From Chromatiales bacterium (GTDB lineage Bacteria; Pseudomonadota; Gammaproteobacteria; SZUA-152): a DNA stretch of 6,926 nucleotides. The stretch spans positions 1 through 6,926 of the forward strand of contig JALTPW010000965.1 in NCBI GenBank assembly GCA_026999335.1. Reading direction: 5' to 3'. This document shows, piece after piece, positions 1 to 6,460 of the stretch. Each line of letters begins with the position of its first letter. The stretch's first letter is position 1. The position numbers and the translations under genes are program-made. The notes beneath the pieces were generated by a model that ran no database searches, had not been told where the DNA came from, and was given only the letters and a program-made list of their open reading frames with translations.

Positions 1-234
1 TGCACAGCACCGCTCTCGTTCCGCCTCAAGAACGAAATTAGGTAGGGCTACGTTATTTTGGCCGGACACCGATGCAACTGATATCTTTTGATTAGGGTAA
101 CGAGCTTTATTCAGATGATTGTAGATATCAACTTCATTACCTAGCTGTATATTAAGGACTATTTCTTCAAATGAGATATTCCTTTCCCTCTTGAGTACTT
201 CATTTTTCTCAGGGTTCCAAGCATATATTTTCAT
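1..234 (-). CDS. BrnT-like toxin, 5' part with foreign 3' end (runs off the window)
   Basis: Reading leftward from an ATG at 234 gives 78 codons without a stop, continuing past the window edge. Residues 1-53 begin MKIYAWNPEKNEVLKRER and carry the W-N-x-x-K-N, ISFEE and RYPNQ elements I associate with BrnT-like type II toxins (small RNases, normally about 90 aa, followed by a DNA-binding antitoxin gene). After residue 53 the expected C-terminal half, with its hydrophobic strand and conserved Arg/Lys end, is absent. The reading frame instead runs through unrelated residues (ASVSGQNNVALP...). The switch coincides with the 16-bp repeat at 60-75, so this is probably a recombination chimera. No antitoxin gene is visible. 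The toxin assignment is from remembered family patterns and is moderate; loss of function is inferred. Confidence 0.5.
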   Translation of the reverse strand, partial: MKIYAWNPEKNEVLKRERNISFEEIVLNIQLGNEVDIYNHLNKARYPNQKISVASVSGQNNVALPNFVLEAERERCCA

Positions 235-407
235 TTCTAGACTATGGCTTAAAGTGTGCACTTTGTCATCAAAAAGCTAACGTTTAATGAGCCCCAAATT
301 GGAGTATAACTTCGCCCCGAAATCCGATGATTTGTTCGCTGGTTATTTCTGACCCCACCGAATATTGAGAGGAGAAATAAGACATTTTAGGGCATCGGTG
401 TCCGGCC
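60..407. repeat. 16-bp inverted repeat pair (60-75 and 392-407)
   Basis: GGCCGGACACCGATGC at 60-75 is the exact reverse complement of GCATCGGTGTCCGGCC at 392-407. The 316 bp between the arms hold the intact part of the toxin gene and its upstream region. The left arm sits exactly where the toxin reading frame loses its family likeness. The two arms could be the ends of one insert, or two copies of a longer dispersed repeat; the flanks outside the arms do not match each other. Confidence 0.6.
251..264. promoter_or_regulatory. Possible operator dyad upstream of the toxin gene
   Basis: AAAGTG and CACTTT form a 6-bp dyad around a 2-bp centre, 17 bp upstream of the minus-strand toxin start. Toxin-antitoxin operons are commonly autoregulated from such dyads. 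No convincing -35/-10 pair could be fixed, so this is only a suggestion. Confidence 0.2.
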
Positions 408-510
408 CATCTCAGAGGTACCTCTCCAAAAGCCAGGTAGGGTGGGCAGGTTTTTCATGCCCACGCGGAATATGCGCTAACCTTACATGGATTAAATCGA
501 GTCTGACCCC
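265..510. other. Non-coding junction region
   Basis: I see no credible gene here. It holds a TCTGACCC motif at 348-355, the right arm of the 16-bp inverted repeat (392-407), the REP-like hairpin (442-464) and a second TCTGACCC at 502-509, which lies where the transposase remnant begins. The reading frame open through 365-604 does not resemble a protein and overlaps these repeats. Confidence 0.6.
436..470. repeat. REP-like GTGGGCA/TGCCCAC hairpin
   Basis: GTGGGCA (442-448) and TGCCCAC (458-464) form a perfect 7-bp stem over a 9-nt loop, inside the wider pattern TAGGGTGGGCA...TGCCCACGCGG. I recognise this pattern as a common dispersed palindromic element in proteobacterial genomes. It is intergenic and not followed by a T-run, so I read it as a repeat and not as a terminator. 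Confidence 0.5.
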
Positions 511-947
511 GATACTTATGCTGCAATACTGCACGTCATCTTCGAACTTCTCAATTTCATCGCCAGGCTGGCCGCATTGGTTCCCAAGTCCAGAGTGGAT
601 CTGACAGATTTCATGGCATTTTCGTGCCTAACAGCAAGCACTGCGCCTTGGTAACACCGGCGAAGCGGGGTAAAGGCAATAAGAGTCAGGTGCACAATGA
701 AACAGAAGAACGCACACCGGTCGAGCGGCACGCCGCAATGACCTGGGTGCAACGCCTCAAGCGTGTCTTCAATATCGATATCGAAACGTGCGTTGAATGC
801 GATGGCGCCGTTAAGGTCATCGCTTGCATAGAAGATCCGGTGGTCATTAAGAAGATACTTGCCCACCTGAAGGAAAAAGCCAGCCCAGAGCCAACAAACC
901 TGTTGCCGTCAGTGCGAGCGCCGCCTCAGGTGGAGCTGTTCGGCTGA
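511..947 (+). pseudogene. IS91-family transposase, C-terminal remnant, frameshifted
   Basis: Only the C-terminal part of an IS91/IS801-type transposase remains. About 520-606 reads FELLNFIARLAALVPKSRV in one frame. From 609 the next frame continues FHGIFVPNSKHCALVTPAKR and runs to a TGA at 945-947, through MTWVQRLKRVFNIDIETC, a CxxC (CVEC), VIACIEDPVVIKKILAHL and the terminal RAPPQVELFG. All of these are familiar from the C-termini of this family. The frames join if one base is missing near 606-608 (ACA.GA.TTT where ACA-nGA-TTT is expected). The N-terminal zinc finger and the catalytic HUH/Tyr region are absent, so it is inactive. The 324-nt open frame from a GTG at 624 is therefore a leftover of a longer gene, not a gene in itself. 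The left break falls at a TCTGACCC motif. Confidence 0.8.
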
Positions 948-1280
948 TGCCGGAAATAACAACTATTCCAATCAAATTGCTGCGACTTTGACGGAGCGGC
1001 ACGACTGCATGGATGCAGGGGGGGAGAGCAGCGTATGGAGCAGTTGCCGAGAGATTCTGTTGGCTTGAAGGCAAGCAGTGGACGGAAATGGGCGACAAGC
1101 CCGGGAAAGTTCAGGCACTGGTGGTGGAATTCAGTGCAGCGCAGATTATGCAGCGATCAGGGCGAAAAGTGGGGGGGGCGGTAATTCATAGGCCATGGAC
1201 GCCTGGAGAAAGGGTGTTTATACTTCCTGTACTCTCATGTCGAAGTAAAAGAGGCTGGTTAACAGCTGGGGGGCAATCAA
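948..1280. other. Non-coding: probable 3' end of the IS91 element and leader of the protease gene
   Basis: Nothing protein-like is found in 333 bp; the long open frame from 1013 encodes no recognisable protein and runs into the protease gene. Two G-runs stand out (seven Gs at 1018-1024, eight Gs at 1171-1178), and the stretch after the transposase stop resembles the 3' tails I remember for IS91-type elements. The exact IS end cannot be placed. The final bases hold the ribosome binding site of the protease gene. No clear promoter could be fixed. Confidence 0.4.
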
Positions 1281-3935
1281 ATGAAAAAGGACAGAAAAAA
1301 AAGGATAGATCAACACATTGGAAGCAAGGCAAAAAAGGCGCGTACAAATTTCTGCTCAACAACCTGGCGACGCCCAGGCCATCCAAAAACAAACAACCAT
1401 TTTTTCCGCAATTTTCTGACGGTAGCGTTTCTGTTGCTGCTACTGATTGGCTGTGGCGGCTCGAGCGACAACGCGAATGATCCGCAAGCCACAACTCCCT
1501 CCTTCGCAATAGATCAAGCGCTTGAGCCTGAAGTGGAAACCATCACTTTTGTTGATGGCACGGGCAGTCGCTCAGTAGCGTCAATTAGCGACGACCGAGG
1601 AAACAAGGCCGACTTTGTTGAAAACGAAGCAATCGCAGTACTGAATGACCCCAGTGAACTCAACGCATTGCTGACACGCCTGAACGCGACTGTGATCAAG
1701 CAGATCAATCCCCCCCAGATAGCCAGCATTCCCGCTGACTTCCCCACCTTCTACCTCTTACAGGTCAATCCGGCCACAGTCGCACCCACCGAACTTGCTG
1801 AGCTGATTGTGGGCAGCGGCAGCAAAAACGACTCAGATCATCGAATCTCATCGCAACGCGGGCTGGATGTGCTGACCGCAATCGCACGCGAGAACGACGC
1901 CATGGGAACCGAGCTCGGCGCCAACTTTCTCATGTCTTATGAAAGTGATGGCAGTGAGTTAAGCGCGCGCATGATGATGGAGTCACCCACTGGCAGTGGT
2001 GGCGAAGGCTACACCCAAAATGCCTTTCAATTGCCGTATATGGATCGTGGTTCGGTTCAGGATATTGGAGCCGCCGAGGCGATGCGTCTTGTGCATGATG
2101 CAGGCAAGATTCCCGGCCCGGGAAGCAAGATCGGTTTTATGATTATCGATGCGGGTTTCAGCAGCAGCGCAGATTACCCTACGCCAGTGCTGCCGCCGGG
2201 CAGCGCGCTTGATGTACCAAACCCGTATCGCTGCTCCTCCGACAATGAGTGCCCCTGGCACGGAACCTCCGTGGCGTCTACAGCGCTTTCAATCGCCAAC
2301 AATGGCGTTGGCGTTGCAGGGCCAGCCTCCGAGGTCGCTCTGCCGATTTTCGTACAATCCCCGAACCCGAATTTTTGGGATTTTATTGAGTATCTCTTTG
2401 TCACGATTCCGACAGCCATTGGTATGCTTCCCGACATCATCAACATCTCCTCGTCAGTCGATATCCCCGCAGGTGCCTGTCTGACCGGCGCATGCAGCGC
2501 GCTCGATGCCATCGGCACTTCATTTCGCGCCGCCGGAATACTGGTCTTCGCCTCAGCCGGCAACAACGGCGACCTCAATATAGATGACGCCGGCTTTTTC
2601 GGTAGCGAGACCGGCTATATCGCGCCCTGCGAGATGCCGGGGGTGATCTGTGTTGGCGGGATGAAGCACGCAAGCCGGGAAAGAGACGCCAGCAGTTCCT
2701 ACGGCAGCCAACAGGGCGAGTCAGAGGGTTCGGTAGACATCTACGCCCCCTTTTCCGTCTGGGTGCATGACAACCCCGGGGGCGGTACCAGTAACGCTGT
2801 GATGGTGCACGGCACATCGTACTCATCCCCCTTTGCCGCATCGATTGCTGCCTTGATTAAAGCGGCCAACCCCTCTCTTGGCCCAAGTGGTATCTGGGCG
2901 CTAATGCGTGACAACGCACACACGGAGGGCGGGATAGGCGTGCACCGGTGGGTCAATGCCTACGGGGCCGTTCGCGCTGCGCTTGGCGAAAACGCACCGC
3001 CCTTCGTGCAGATAACCTCTCCCAGCGAAGGCGCGGAGTACTCCTGGAAAGCTGCTTACGCGCCGCTTTTTTGCGCCGTGGAAGATGACGGCGAGGCCTC
3101 AGAATTAAGCTTTGCCTGGTCCAGCAGTCTCGACGGGGCGATTGGCGGCACGTCGGCCTCCAGCAACACCGGCCCCTTGTCCAGCCTTGGCGTTCACGAG
3201 ATTACCTGCACAGTAACCGATGGCCCCTATACGGTTAGTGACACCATCTCGATTAATGTTGTCAACGATCCACCGAACATCACCATCACTTTGCCCCCTG
3301 CGTCTGCGGAGTTTTTTACCGGGCAAGCAATTGCGCTCACATCGACCCCCACCGACATCAACGACAACCTCGCCAGTGTGACATGGGAAGTGCGGGCGGC
3401 ATCCACGACGGTATGGCGTGGCGTCGGTATCAATACAACCATCCCGGCTGGTACGTTGTCGTCTATGAATTACACATTGGTTGCTACCGCCACCGACACA
3501 GAGGGAGAAAGCGACATGAGTGTGATAGAGCTGCAGATAAACCCCGACCCGGTGGATATTCCCCCGTCAATCACAAATCTGACCATATCCGCCATTCCAG
3601 CCGATGATCCGTTCGACAACCCACCGGCATCTTATTACATTGATTCATGCCCGGTTGACGTCAACGGCCCTATGCCCGGTTACGGCACGTGTCAGCGGCT
3701 GGTATTCAGTGCAACAGTGAGTGACGACAATTCCCTACCCGGGGGAGAGAACTTCCCAAGCACATGGAAAATCTATTTATCAGGAACACTCATTGATACG
3801 CAAACGGGGTTTGGTTCGATGCACCCCTTCAACTTCGTTGATCATGGAAACTACCAGGTCACTTTGTCCGTGAATGACAGTGGGGATAACACCACCACTG
3901 TTAGCTGGTTTTTTGCTATCGACGGGCTTATGTAA
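1281..3935 (+). CDS. Subtilisin-like (S8) serine protease lipoprotein with Ig-like C-terminal domains
   Basis: This 884-aa exported endopeptidase is predicted to be lipid-anchored. Residues 41-57 are hydrophobic and end in a lipobox, LLIGC, with Cys58 as the acylation site. About 105-180 (FVENEAIAVL...YLLQVNP) looks like a subtilase prodomain. The S8 catalytic domain spans about 255-570. It has Asp290 in IGFMIIDAG, His327 in WHGTSVA, the oxyanion Asn428 in SAGNNG and nucleophile Ser513 in HGTSYSSPFAAS, so the triad is complete. Three Ig/PKD-like beta segments follow, each opening near a PP-[FNS] turn (573-660, 663-755, 760-880). Ten Cys after the lipobox fall into close or intradomain pairs (318/324, 400/405, 450/457, 598/643, 790/804), which fits disulfides outside the cytoplasm. 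The ATG at 1281 lies 7 nt after a G-rich run (1268-1273). It gives an unusually long basic N-region, but no later ATG, GTG or TTG precedes the hydrophobic stretch. Substrate is unknown. Not linked by context to the metal operon. Confidence 0.9.
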   Translation: MKKDRKKRIDQHIGSKAKKARTNFCSTTWRRPGHPKTNNHFFRNFLTVAFLLLLLIGCGGSSDNANDPQATTPSFAIDQALEPEVETITFVDGTGSRSVASISDDRGNKADFVENEAIAVLNDPSELNALLTRLNATVIKQINPPQIASIPADFPTFYLLQVNPATVAPTELAELIVGSGSKNDSDHRISSQRGLDVLTAIARENDAMGTELGANFLMSYESDGSELSARMMMESPTGSGGEGYTQNAFQLPYMDRGSVQDIGAAEAMRLVHDAGKIPGPGSKIGFMIIDAGFSSSADYPTPVLPPGSALDVPNPYRCSSDNECPWHGTSVASTALSIANNGVGVAGPASEVALPIFVQSPNPNFWDFIEYLFVTIPTAIGMLPDIINISSSVDIPAGACLTGACSALDAIGTSFRAAGILVFASAGNNGDLNIDDAGFFGSETGYIAPCEMPGVICVGGMKHASRERDASSSYGSQQGESEGSVDIYAPFSVWVHDNPGGGTSNAVMVHGTSYSSPFAASIAALIKAANPSLGPSGIWALMRDNAHTEGGIGVHRWVNAYGAVRAALGENAPPFVQITSPSEGAEYSWKAAYAPLFCAVEDDGEASELSFAWSSSLDGAIGGTSASSNTGPLSSLGVHEITCTVTDGPYTVSDTISINVVNDPPNITITLPPASAEFFTGQAIALTSTPTDINDNLASVTWEVRAASTTVWRGVGINTTIPAGTLSSMNYTLVATATDTEGESDMSVIELQINPDPVDIPPSITNLTISAIPADDPFDNPPASYYIDSCPVDVNGPMPGYGTCQRLVFSATVSDDNSLPGGENFPSTWKIYLSGTLIDTQTGFGSMHPFNFVDHGNYQVTLSVNDSGDNTTTVSWFFAIDGLM

Positions 3936-4301
3936 GGAACACTTCAACAACATTGAGGGTCAGGGCATCCCTGGTCACTGGCACCGCGAGCGACGTCAGC
4001 ACAATCACTCGGGTGACAGTGGGCGGGGTAGACGCCACCACCAGCAACGGCTTTGCAAACTGGCGCGCAATGGTGCCGTTGACATCAGGCGATAACACAC
4101 TGTCGGTAGAGACCACTGACGAGTTTTCCAACACCGATTCCGCCGCCGCTATGCTTACGGTCACCTTCAGTGGTTCACTTCCGGCTGACTCGACTGCCAT
4201 TGCGCTGGACACGAGCAGCAATCGGGCATTGGTGGTTGATCATCGTTTTGATGCTGTGATTGCGGTGAACCTGACGGCTGGAGTGAGCGCAATTGCCGAC
4301 T
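3936..4301 (+). pseudogene. Fragment of an exported Ig-like/beta-propeller protein
   Basis: The frame open from about 3905 (no ATG; the first candidate start is a TTG at 3953) encodes an Ig-like segment, VTGTASDVSTITRVTVGGVD...DNTLSVETTDEFSNTD. This is followed by ALDTSSNRALVVDHRFDAVIAVNL, which resembles the first blade of an NHL/YVTN-type propeller. Both ends are wrong for a gene. There is no signal peptide or good start and no ribosome binding site. The propeller stops after one blade because the sequence turns into a RAYT gene at about 4299. I read it as an internal piece of a larger secreted protein, related in style to the tail of the upstream protease but in another frame. It could alternatively be a former extension of that protease gene lost through a frameshift; that is less likely, since the protease ends naturally. 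Confidence 0.6.
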
Positions 4302-4581
4302 AACCACACCCATTTTCTAGCTATTGCAGAGCATGAAACAAGCATGTCCACAACGATGAGAGCTGTAGGCAGCCGATATGCACAGTAACAAAACCTATGG
4401 ACGCACCGGCACCCTATGGGAGGGTCGTATAGAGTCAGCTTGGTGTAAACTGGCCGCTATTTGTTGACCTGTATGTGGTATATCGAACTAAACCCTGTTT
4501 GAACAACAATATGGCATCACGCTCGGACGAATGAAGCGCGGACGACCATCGATCGAAAGAAAAAAAAGGGTTAATATTTAA
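4299..4581 (+). pseudogene. RAYT (REP-associated Y1 transposase), decayed 3' part
   Basis: From 4299 the sequence reads TNHTHFLAIAEHETSMSTTM...VGSRYAQ, containing the HxH of the HUH nuclease motif. After a stop at 4386 and a shift it continues KTYGRTGTLWEGR (from 4390). After another shift near 4440 it gives YLLTCMWYIELNPV, the segment in which I expect the catalytic Tyr. Then NMASRSDE precedes a basic tail, MKRGRPSIERKKRVNI, ending at a TAA (4579-4581). In-frame stops and at least two frameshifts make it inactive. The first roughly 55 residues are absent, because the gene is joined directly to the Ig/propeller fragment. It is followed at once by a REP-like repeat, as RAYT genes usually are. 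It is not the missing part of the RAYT at 6550, because the shared region (HxH through LW) differs at many residues. Confidence 0.75.
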
Positions 4582-4586
4582 TCCCT

Positions 4587-4614
4587 CCGTCCCCTTTATC
4601 CCGTCCCCTTTACC
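4587..4614. repeat. Tandem REP-like repeat, left side of the metal operon
   Basis: Two adjacent 14-bp copies, CCGTCCCCTTTATC (4587-4600) and CCGTCCCCTTTACC (4601-4614), differ by one base. Read on the minus strand they are GGTAAAGGGGAC-type units, matching the pair at 6461-6486 in the opposite orientation. They lie just after the RAYT tail, the usual place for REP sequences. Confidence 0.65.
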
Positions 4615-4628
4615 CGAAACATCATGGT

Positions 4629-4662
4629 TTTTGAGGTTCGCGAAAAACCGCGAACCTCAAAA
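4629..4662. repeat. Perfect 14-bp hairpin
   Basis: TTTTGAGGTTCGCG (4629-4642) pairs without a mismatch with CGCGAACCTCAAAA (4649-4662) across a 6-nt loop, AAAAAC. Because the stem ends in A/T pairs it could act as a terminator read from the left, shielding the operon from upstream transcription, but no clear T-run follows. A transposition or protein-binding palindrome is the alternative. Confidence 0.7.
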
Positions 4663-4841
4663 GCCCCAAAAACTTCAAAAAGATATTTTCTATAAAGAGC
4701 CGCAATACCAAGACCGGGCTTCTTCAACAACCCGGTTCAGATCGTGGATCGCTCCTCGTCACTCTCACGATCTAACCTAAGTTATTAGGTGTTGTTTTAT
4801 CAGGACTTTTCTTAATTTTATCCTATACCCGGCATTTATCC
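4663..4841. other. Dyad-rich intergenic region upstream of the metal operon
   Basis: No gene is visible. Three further dyads follow the large hairpin: ACCGGG/CCCGGT (4713-4718 with 4731-4736), AGATCGTG/CACGATCT (4739-4746 with 4766-4773) and ACCTAA/TTAGGT around GTTA (4775-4790). The density of palindromes in such a short stretch is unusual; their role is unknown. Confidence 0.5.
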
Positions 4842-4886
4842 TTGACTCTGAAGTACACTACAGGGTTTAGACTTTTAGGTAAGGAG
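4842..4886 (+). promoter_or_regulatory. MerR-type operator-promoter and ribosome binding site
   Basis: A -35 TTGACT (4842-4847) and a -10 TAGACT (4868-4873) are separated by 20 bp, the long spacing typical of MerR-family promoters, which activator-induced DNA untwisting must correct. A 22-bp dyad lies across the spacer (4845-4866): arms ACTCTGAAGT and ACTACAGGGT match at 8 of 10 positions around a central AC. The layout resembles ZntR/CadR/PbrR-type operators. AAGGAG at 4881-4886 precedes the ATG at 4893 by 6 nt, so the leader would be only about 13 nt. The promoter drives the regulator itself and the two genes behind it, implying autoregulation. Confidence 0.75.
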
Positions 4887-4892
4887 AAATCC

Positions 4893-5330
4893 ATGAATAC
4901 ATTAACCATTGGTCAAGTTGCAAAAAATACAGGCATTACAGTGGAAACCGTGCGTTTTTATGAAAAGCAAGGTCTCCTGATTAGACCTTCCCGAAGTGAT
5001 TCTGGTTACAGGCAATATACACCAGATACATTGAAAAGAATAAGGTTTATTCAGCGTGCGAAAAGTGTGGGCTTCACGTTAAGCGAAATTAATGAACTTT
5101 TAATGCTAAGAAAAGACCCCAAGGCAACCTGTACCGATGTGAAGCTACGGGCTTTAGAGAAAATTGAAAACATTGACCGAAAGTTGAATGACTTAAAACA
5201 AATACGTGAGTCACTGTCACGACTAGTAATGAACTGCAATAGTACAGGTCACTTGGTTGAGTGCCCAATACTGGAACACCTTGATTACGAAGAAGGTAAT
5301 GAGAAAGATGAAAGTAGAACTGATCTATGA
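4893..5330 (+). CDS. Heavy-metal-responsive MerR-family transcriptional regulator
   Basis: This 145-aa protein is close to the usual size. It is a cytoplasmic dimeric metal sensor that activates its long-spacer promoter when metal binds. Residues 4-70 form the winged helix-turn-helix (LTIGQVAKNTGITVETVRFYEKQGL, then the wing PSRSDSGYRQY). About 80-112 is the dimerisation helix. The metal site has Cys80, Cys115 and Cys124 (MNC...VECPILEHL), with the 9-residue spacing of the last two found in both Hg sensors (MerR) and Zn/Cd/Pb sensors (ZntR, CadR). His120 lies between them. Specificity cannot be settled from sequence; the MerC-like neighbour favours mercury. The ATG at 4893 is chosen over an upstream TTG in the same frame at 4842, because that TTG is part of the -35 box and 4893 has AAGGAG. 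Its end overlaps the next gene by 23 nt, suggesting coupled translation. Confidence 0.9.
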   Translation: MNTLTIGQVAKNTGITVETVRFYEKQGLLIRPSRSDSGYRQYTPDTLKRIRFIQRAKSVGFTLSEINELLMLRKDPKATCTDVKLRALEKIENIDRKLNDLKQIRESLSRLVMNCNSTGHLVECPILEHLDYEEGNEKDESRTDL

Positions 5331-6036
5331 GAAAACCTGCCCTAATATTACCGCAGCTAGAGAGCAATTAATAAAGGCTCTTAATAAGACAAATATGCCA
5401 TTGCATTGGTGCGAATGGGAAGTGTCTAATGAAGACACACCTGAGTACGCACGCCATTATGGCTCTCCAAGCATTTTGATTAATGGTATTGATTCTGTTG
5501 GTGAACAAGCTGCAGAAAACCCAGATTGTTGCCGTATTTATACCGATGAGAATGGGCAAGCATCAGGCGTTCCAAGCCTCAATGATTTAGTCAATGTCTT
5601 CTCAGGAGAATTACATCAAAATCAGGAAGTTCAACGCTGGAAATTAAACACCAGCATACTTCCAGTTATTGGCGTTGCTTTTGTACCCAAACTATTTTGT
5701 CCCGCTTGCTGGCCTGCCTACGCTGGATTGCTAAGTACACTCGGTATCGGCTTTATTGATTACACGCCGTATTTATTTCCCTTGACACTCGTTTTTGTGG
5801 TTTTGGCGTTAGCCGCTCTTTTATACAAGGCAAAAGACAGGCGTGGCTATTTACCATTTTATTTGGGAATGATCAGCAGCATTATTTTAGTCGTTGGGAA
5901 ATTCTACTTTGAAAGTGATTTATCTATGTATATTGGTTTGGGGCTATTAATTTCAGCCTCAATTTGGAACACATGGCCTGTGAAGTCGCATCAAGGCGAT
6001 ATTATTTGCTCTGCATGTGCCGCTACTGAGAACTAG
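5308..6036 (+). CDS. Thioredoxin-fold / MerC-like fused membrane protein, probable metal uptake
   Basis: The 242-aa product has two parts. Residues 1-100 look like a thioredoxin-fold domain: a first strand MKVELIYEKTC with Cys11-Pro-Asn, GSPSILING with a cis-Pro-type turn (52-60), Cys74-Cys75 and GVPSLNDLV. Residues 115-222 are hydrophobic with about four membrane helices (near 116-129 running on to 150, 154-173, 183-199, 206-222). The first holds CPAC (131-134), and the last reads MYIGLGLLISASIW, closely like the end of MerC, the inner-membrane mercury transporter whose first helix also bears a CxxC pair. A cytosolic tail carries CSAC (234-237). I infer passage of a soft metal, probably Hg(II), across the inner membrane with the Trx domain as a relay. 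The ATG at 5308 fits the domain start; ATGs at 5299 and 5308 are both possible, the former too close to GAAGG. MerT or another transporter remains an alternative name. Confidence 0.7.
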   Translation: MKVELIYEKTCPNITAAREQLIKALNKTNMPLHWCEWEVSNEDTPEYARHYGSPSILINGIDSVGEQAAENPDCCRIYTDENGQASGVPSLNDLVNVFSGELHQNQEVQRWKLNTSILPVIGVAFVPKLFCPACWPAYAGLLSTLGIGFIDYTPYLFPLTLVFVVLALAALLYKAKDRRGYLPFYLGMISSIILVVGKFYFESDLSMYIGLGLLISASIWNTWPVKSHQGDIICSACAATEN

Positions 6037-6083
6037 GCCAGTGTATCAGTGGTGTATGCAAAACATTAAAAGAGGTGATTATC

Positions 6084-6353
6084 ATGACATCAAAAAGGCA
6101 CGTTGAAATCTTTAGTGCGGGTTGTTCCATTTGCCAAGAAACGATTGATTTAGTCAATAAAATGGCTTGCCCATCTTGCGAGGTCACTATTCTTGATATG
6201 AATAGTGATGAAGCAAGCAAAAGAGCGGCAACATTAGGAATCAAATCAGTACCTGCCGTAGCGGTCAATGGTAAATTGGCAGACTGTTGTTCAGGAAGGG
6301 GGGTAAATGAAGCGGCACTTCGTAGAGCTGGTATCGGACAAGCAATTACTTGA
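6084..6353 (+). CDS. Small cysteine-rich thioredoxin/glutaredoxin-like protein
   Basis: This 89-aa cytoplasmic protein has a thioredoxin-like fold: strand VEIFSAGC, Cys14-x-x-Cys17 at the usual active-site position, a helix, a second pair Cys29-x-x-Cys32 (CPSC), then strand VTILDMN, the cis-Pro turn SVPAVAVNG with Pro57, and Cys68-Cys69. Six cysteines in 89 residues point to metal binding or thiol exchange, not a plain redoxin. As third gene of the metal operon it could take ions from the membrane protein or keep its thiols reduced; this is inferred from position. The ATG at 6084 is preferred over a GTG at 6075, which lies inside its ribosome binding site AGAGGTGA (6071-6078). It starts 47 nt after the preceding stop, and no separate promoter is evident there. 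Confidence 0.75.
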   Translation: MTSKRHVEIFSAGCSICQETIDLVNKMACPSCEVTILDMNSDEASKRAATLGIKSVPAVAVNGKLADCCSGRGVNEAALRRAGIGQAIT

Positions 6354-6360
6354 TGGTCTT

Positions 6361-6396
6361 GTGTACAGCTCCAATATCTCTTGGAGCTGTGTACAC
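6361..6396 (+). terminator. Hairpin after the metal operon, possible terminator
   Basis: GTGTACAGCTCCAA (6361-6374) pairs with TTGGAGCTGTGTACAC (6381-6396) over a 6-nt loop, as 8 bp plus 6 bp with a two-base bulge. It begins 7 nt after the last stop codon of the operon, the expected place for a terminator. No T-run follows, so it may instead protect the 3' end of the mRNA. Confidence 0.45.
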
Positions 6397-6460
6397 CTGT
6401 CAACGATTGCGAAGATTTTGAATCAGTGATGACACAACAGGTCAGACCGGCGTATTGAAC

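Noticed and set aside
365..604. Open frame of 79 codons on the plus strand
   Set aside because: It overlaps the REP-like hairpin and the IS91 remnant in the wrong frame, and its product resembles nothing.
516..866. Open frame of 116 codons on the minus strand
   Set aside because: It is the antisense of the recognisable IS91 transposase remnant.
1013..1480. Open frame of 155 codons ahead of the protease
   Set aside because: It crosses G-runs in likely IS tail DNA and overlaps the true protease start in another frame; no domain is recognisable.
2174..2578. Open frame of 134 codons on the minus strand within the protease
   Set aside because: The plus-strand frame has the full S8 triad and domain order; the minus frame is a shadow.
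3936..3975. Terminator after the protease (CAGGGCATCCCTG)
   Set aside because: The stem is only 5 bp with a 3-nt loop, has no T-run, and lies in the Ig-fragment coding frame.
4770..4787. Integron attC-like site (ATCTAAC ... GTTATTA)
   Set aside because: The left part fits RYYYAAC, but the right part does not fit GTTRRRY, and no integrase or cassette array is present.
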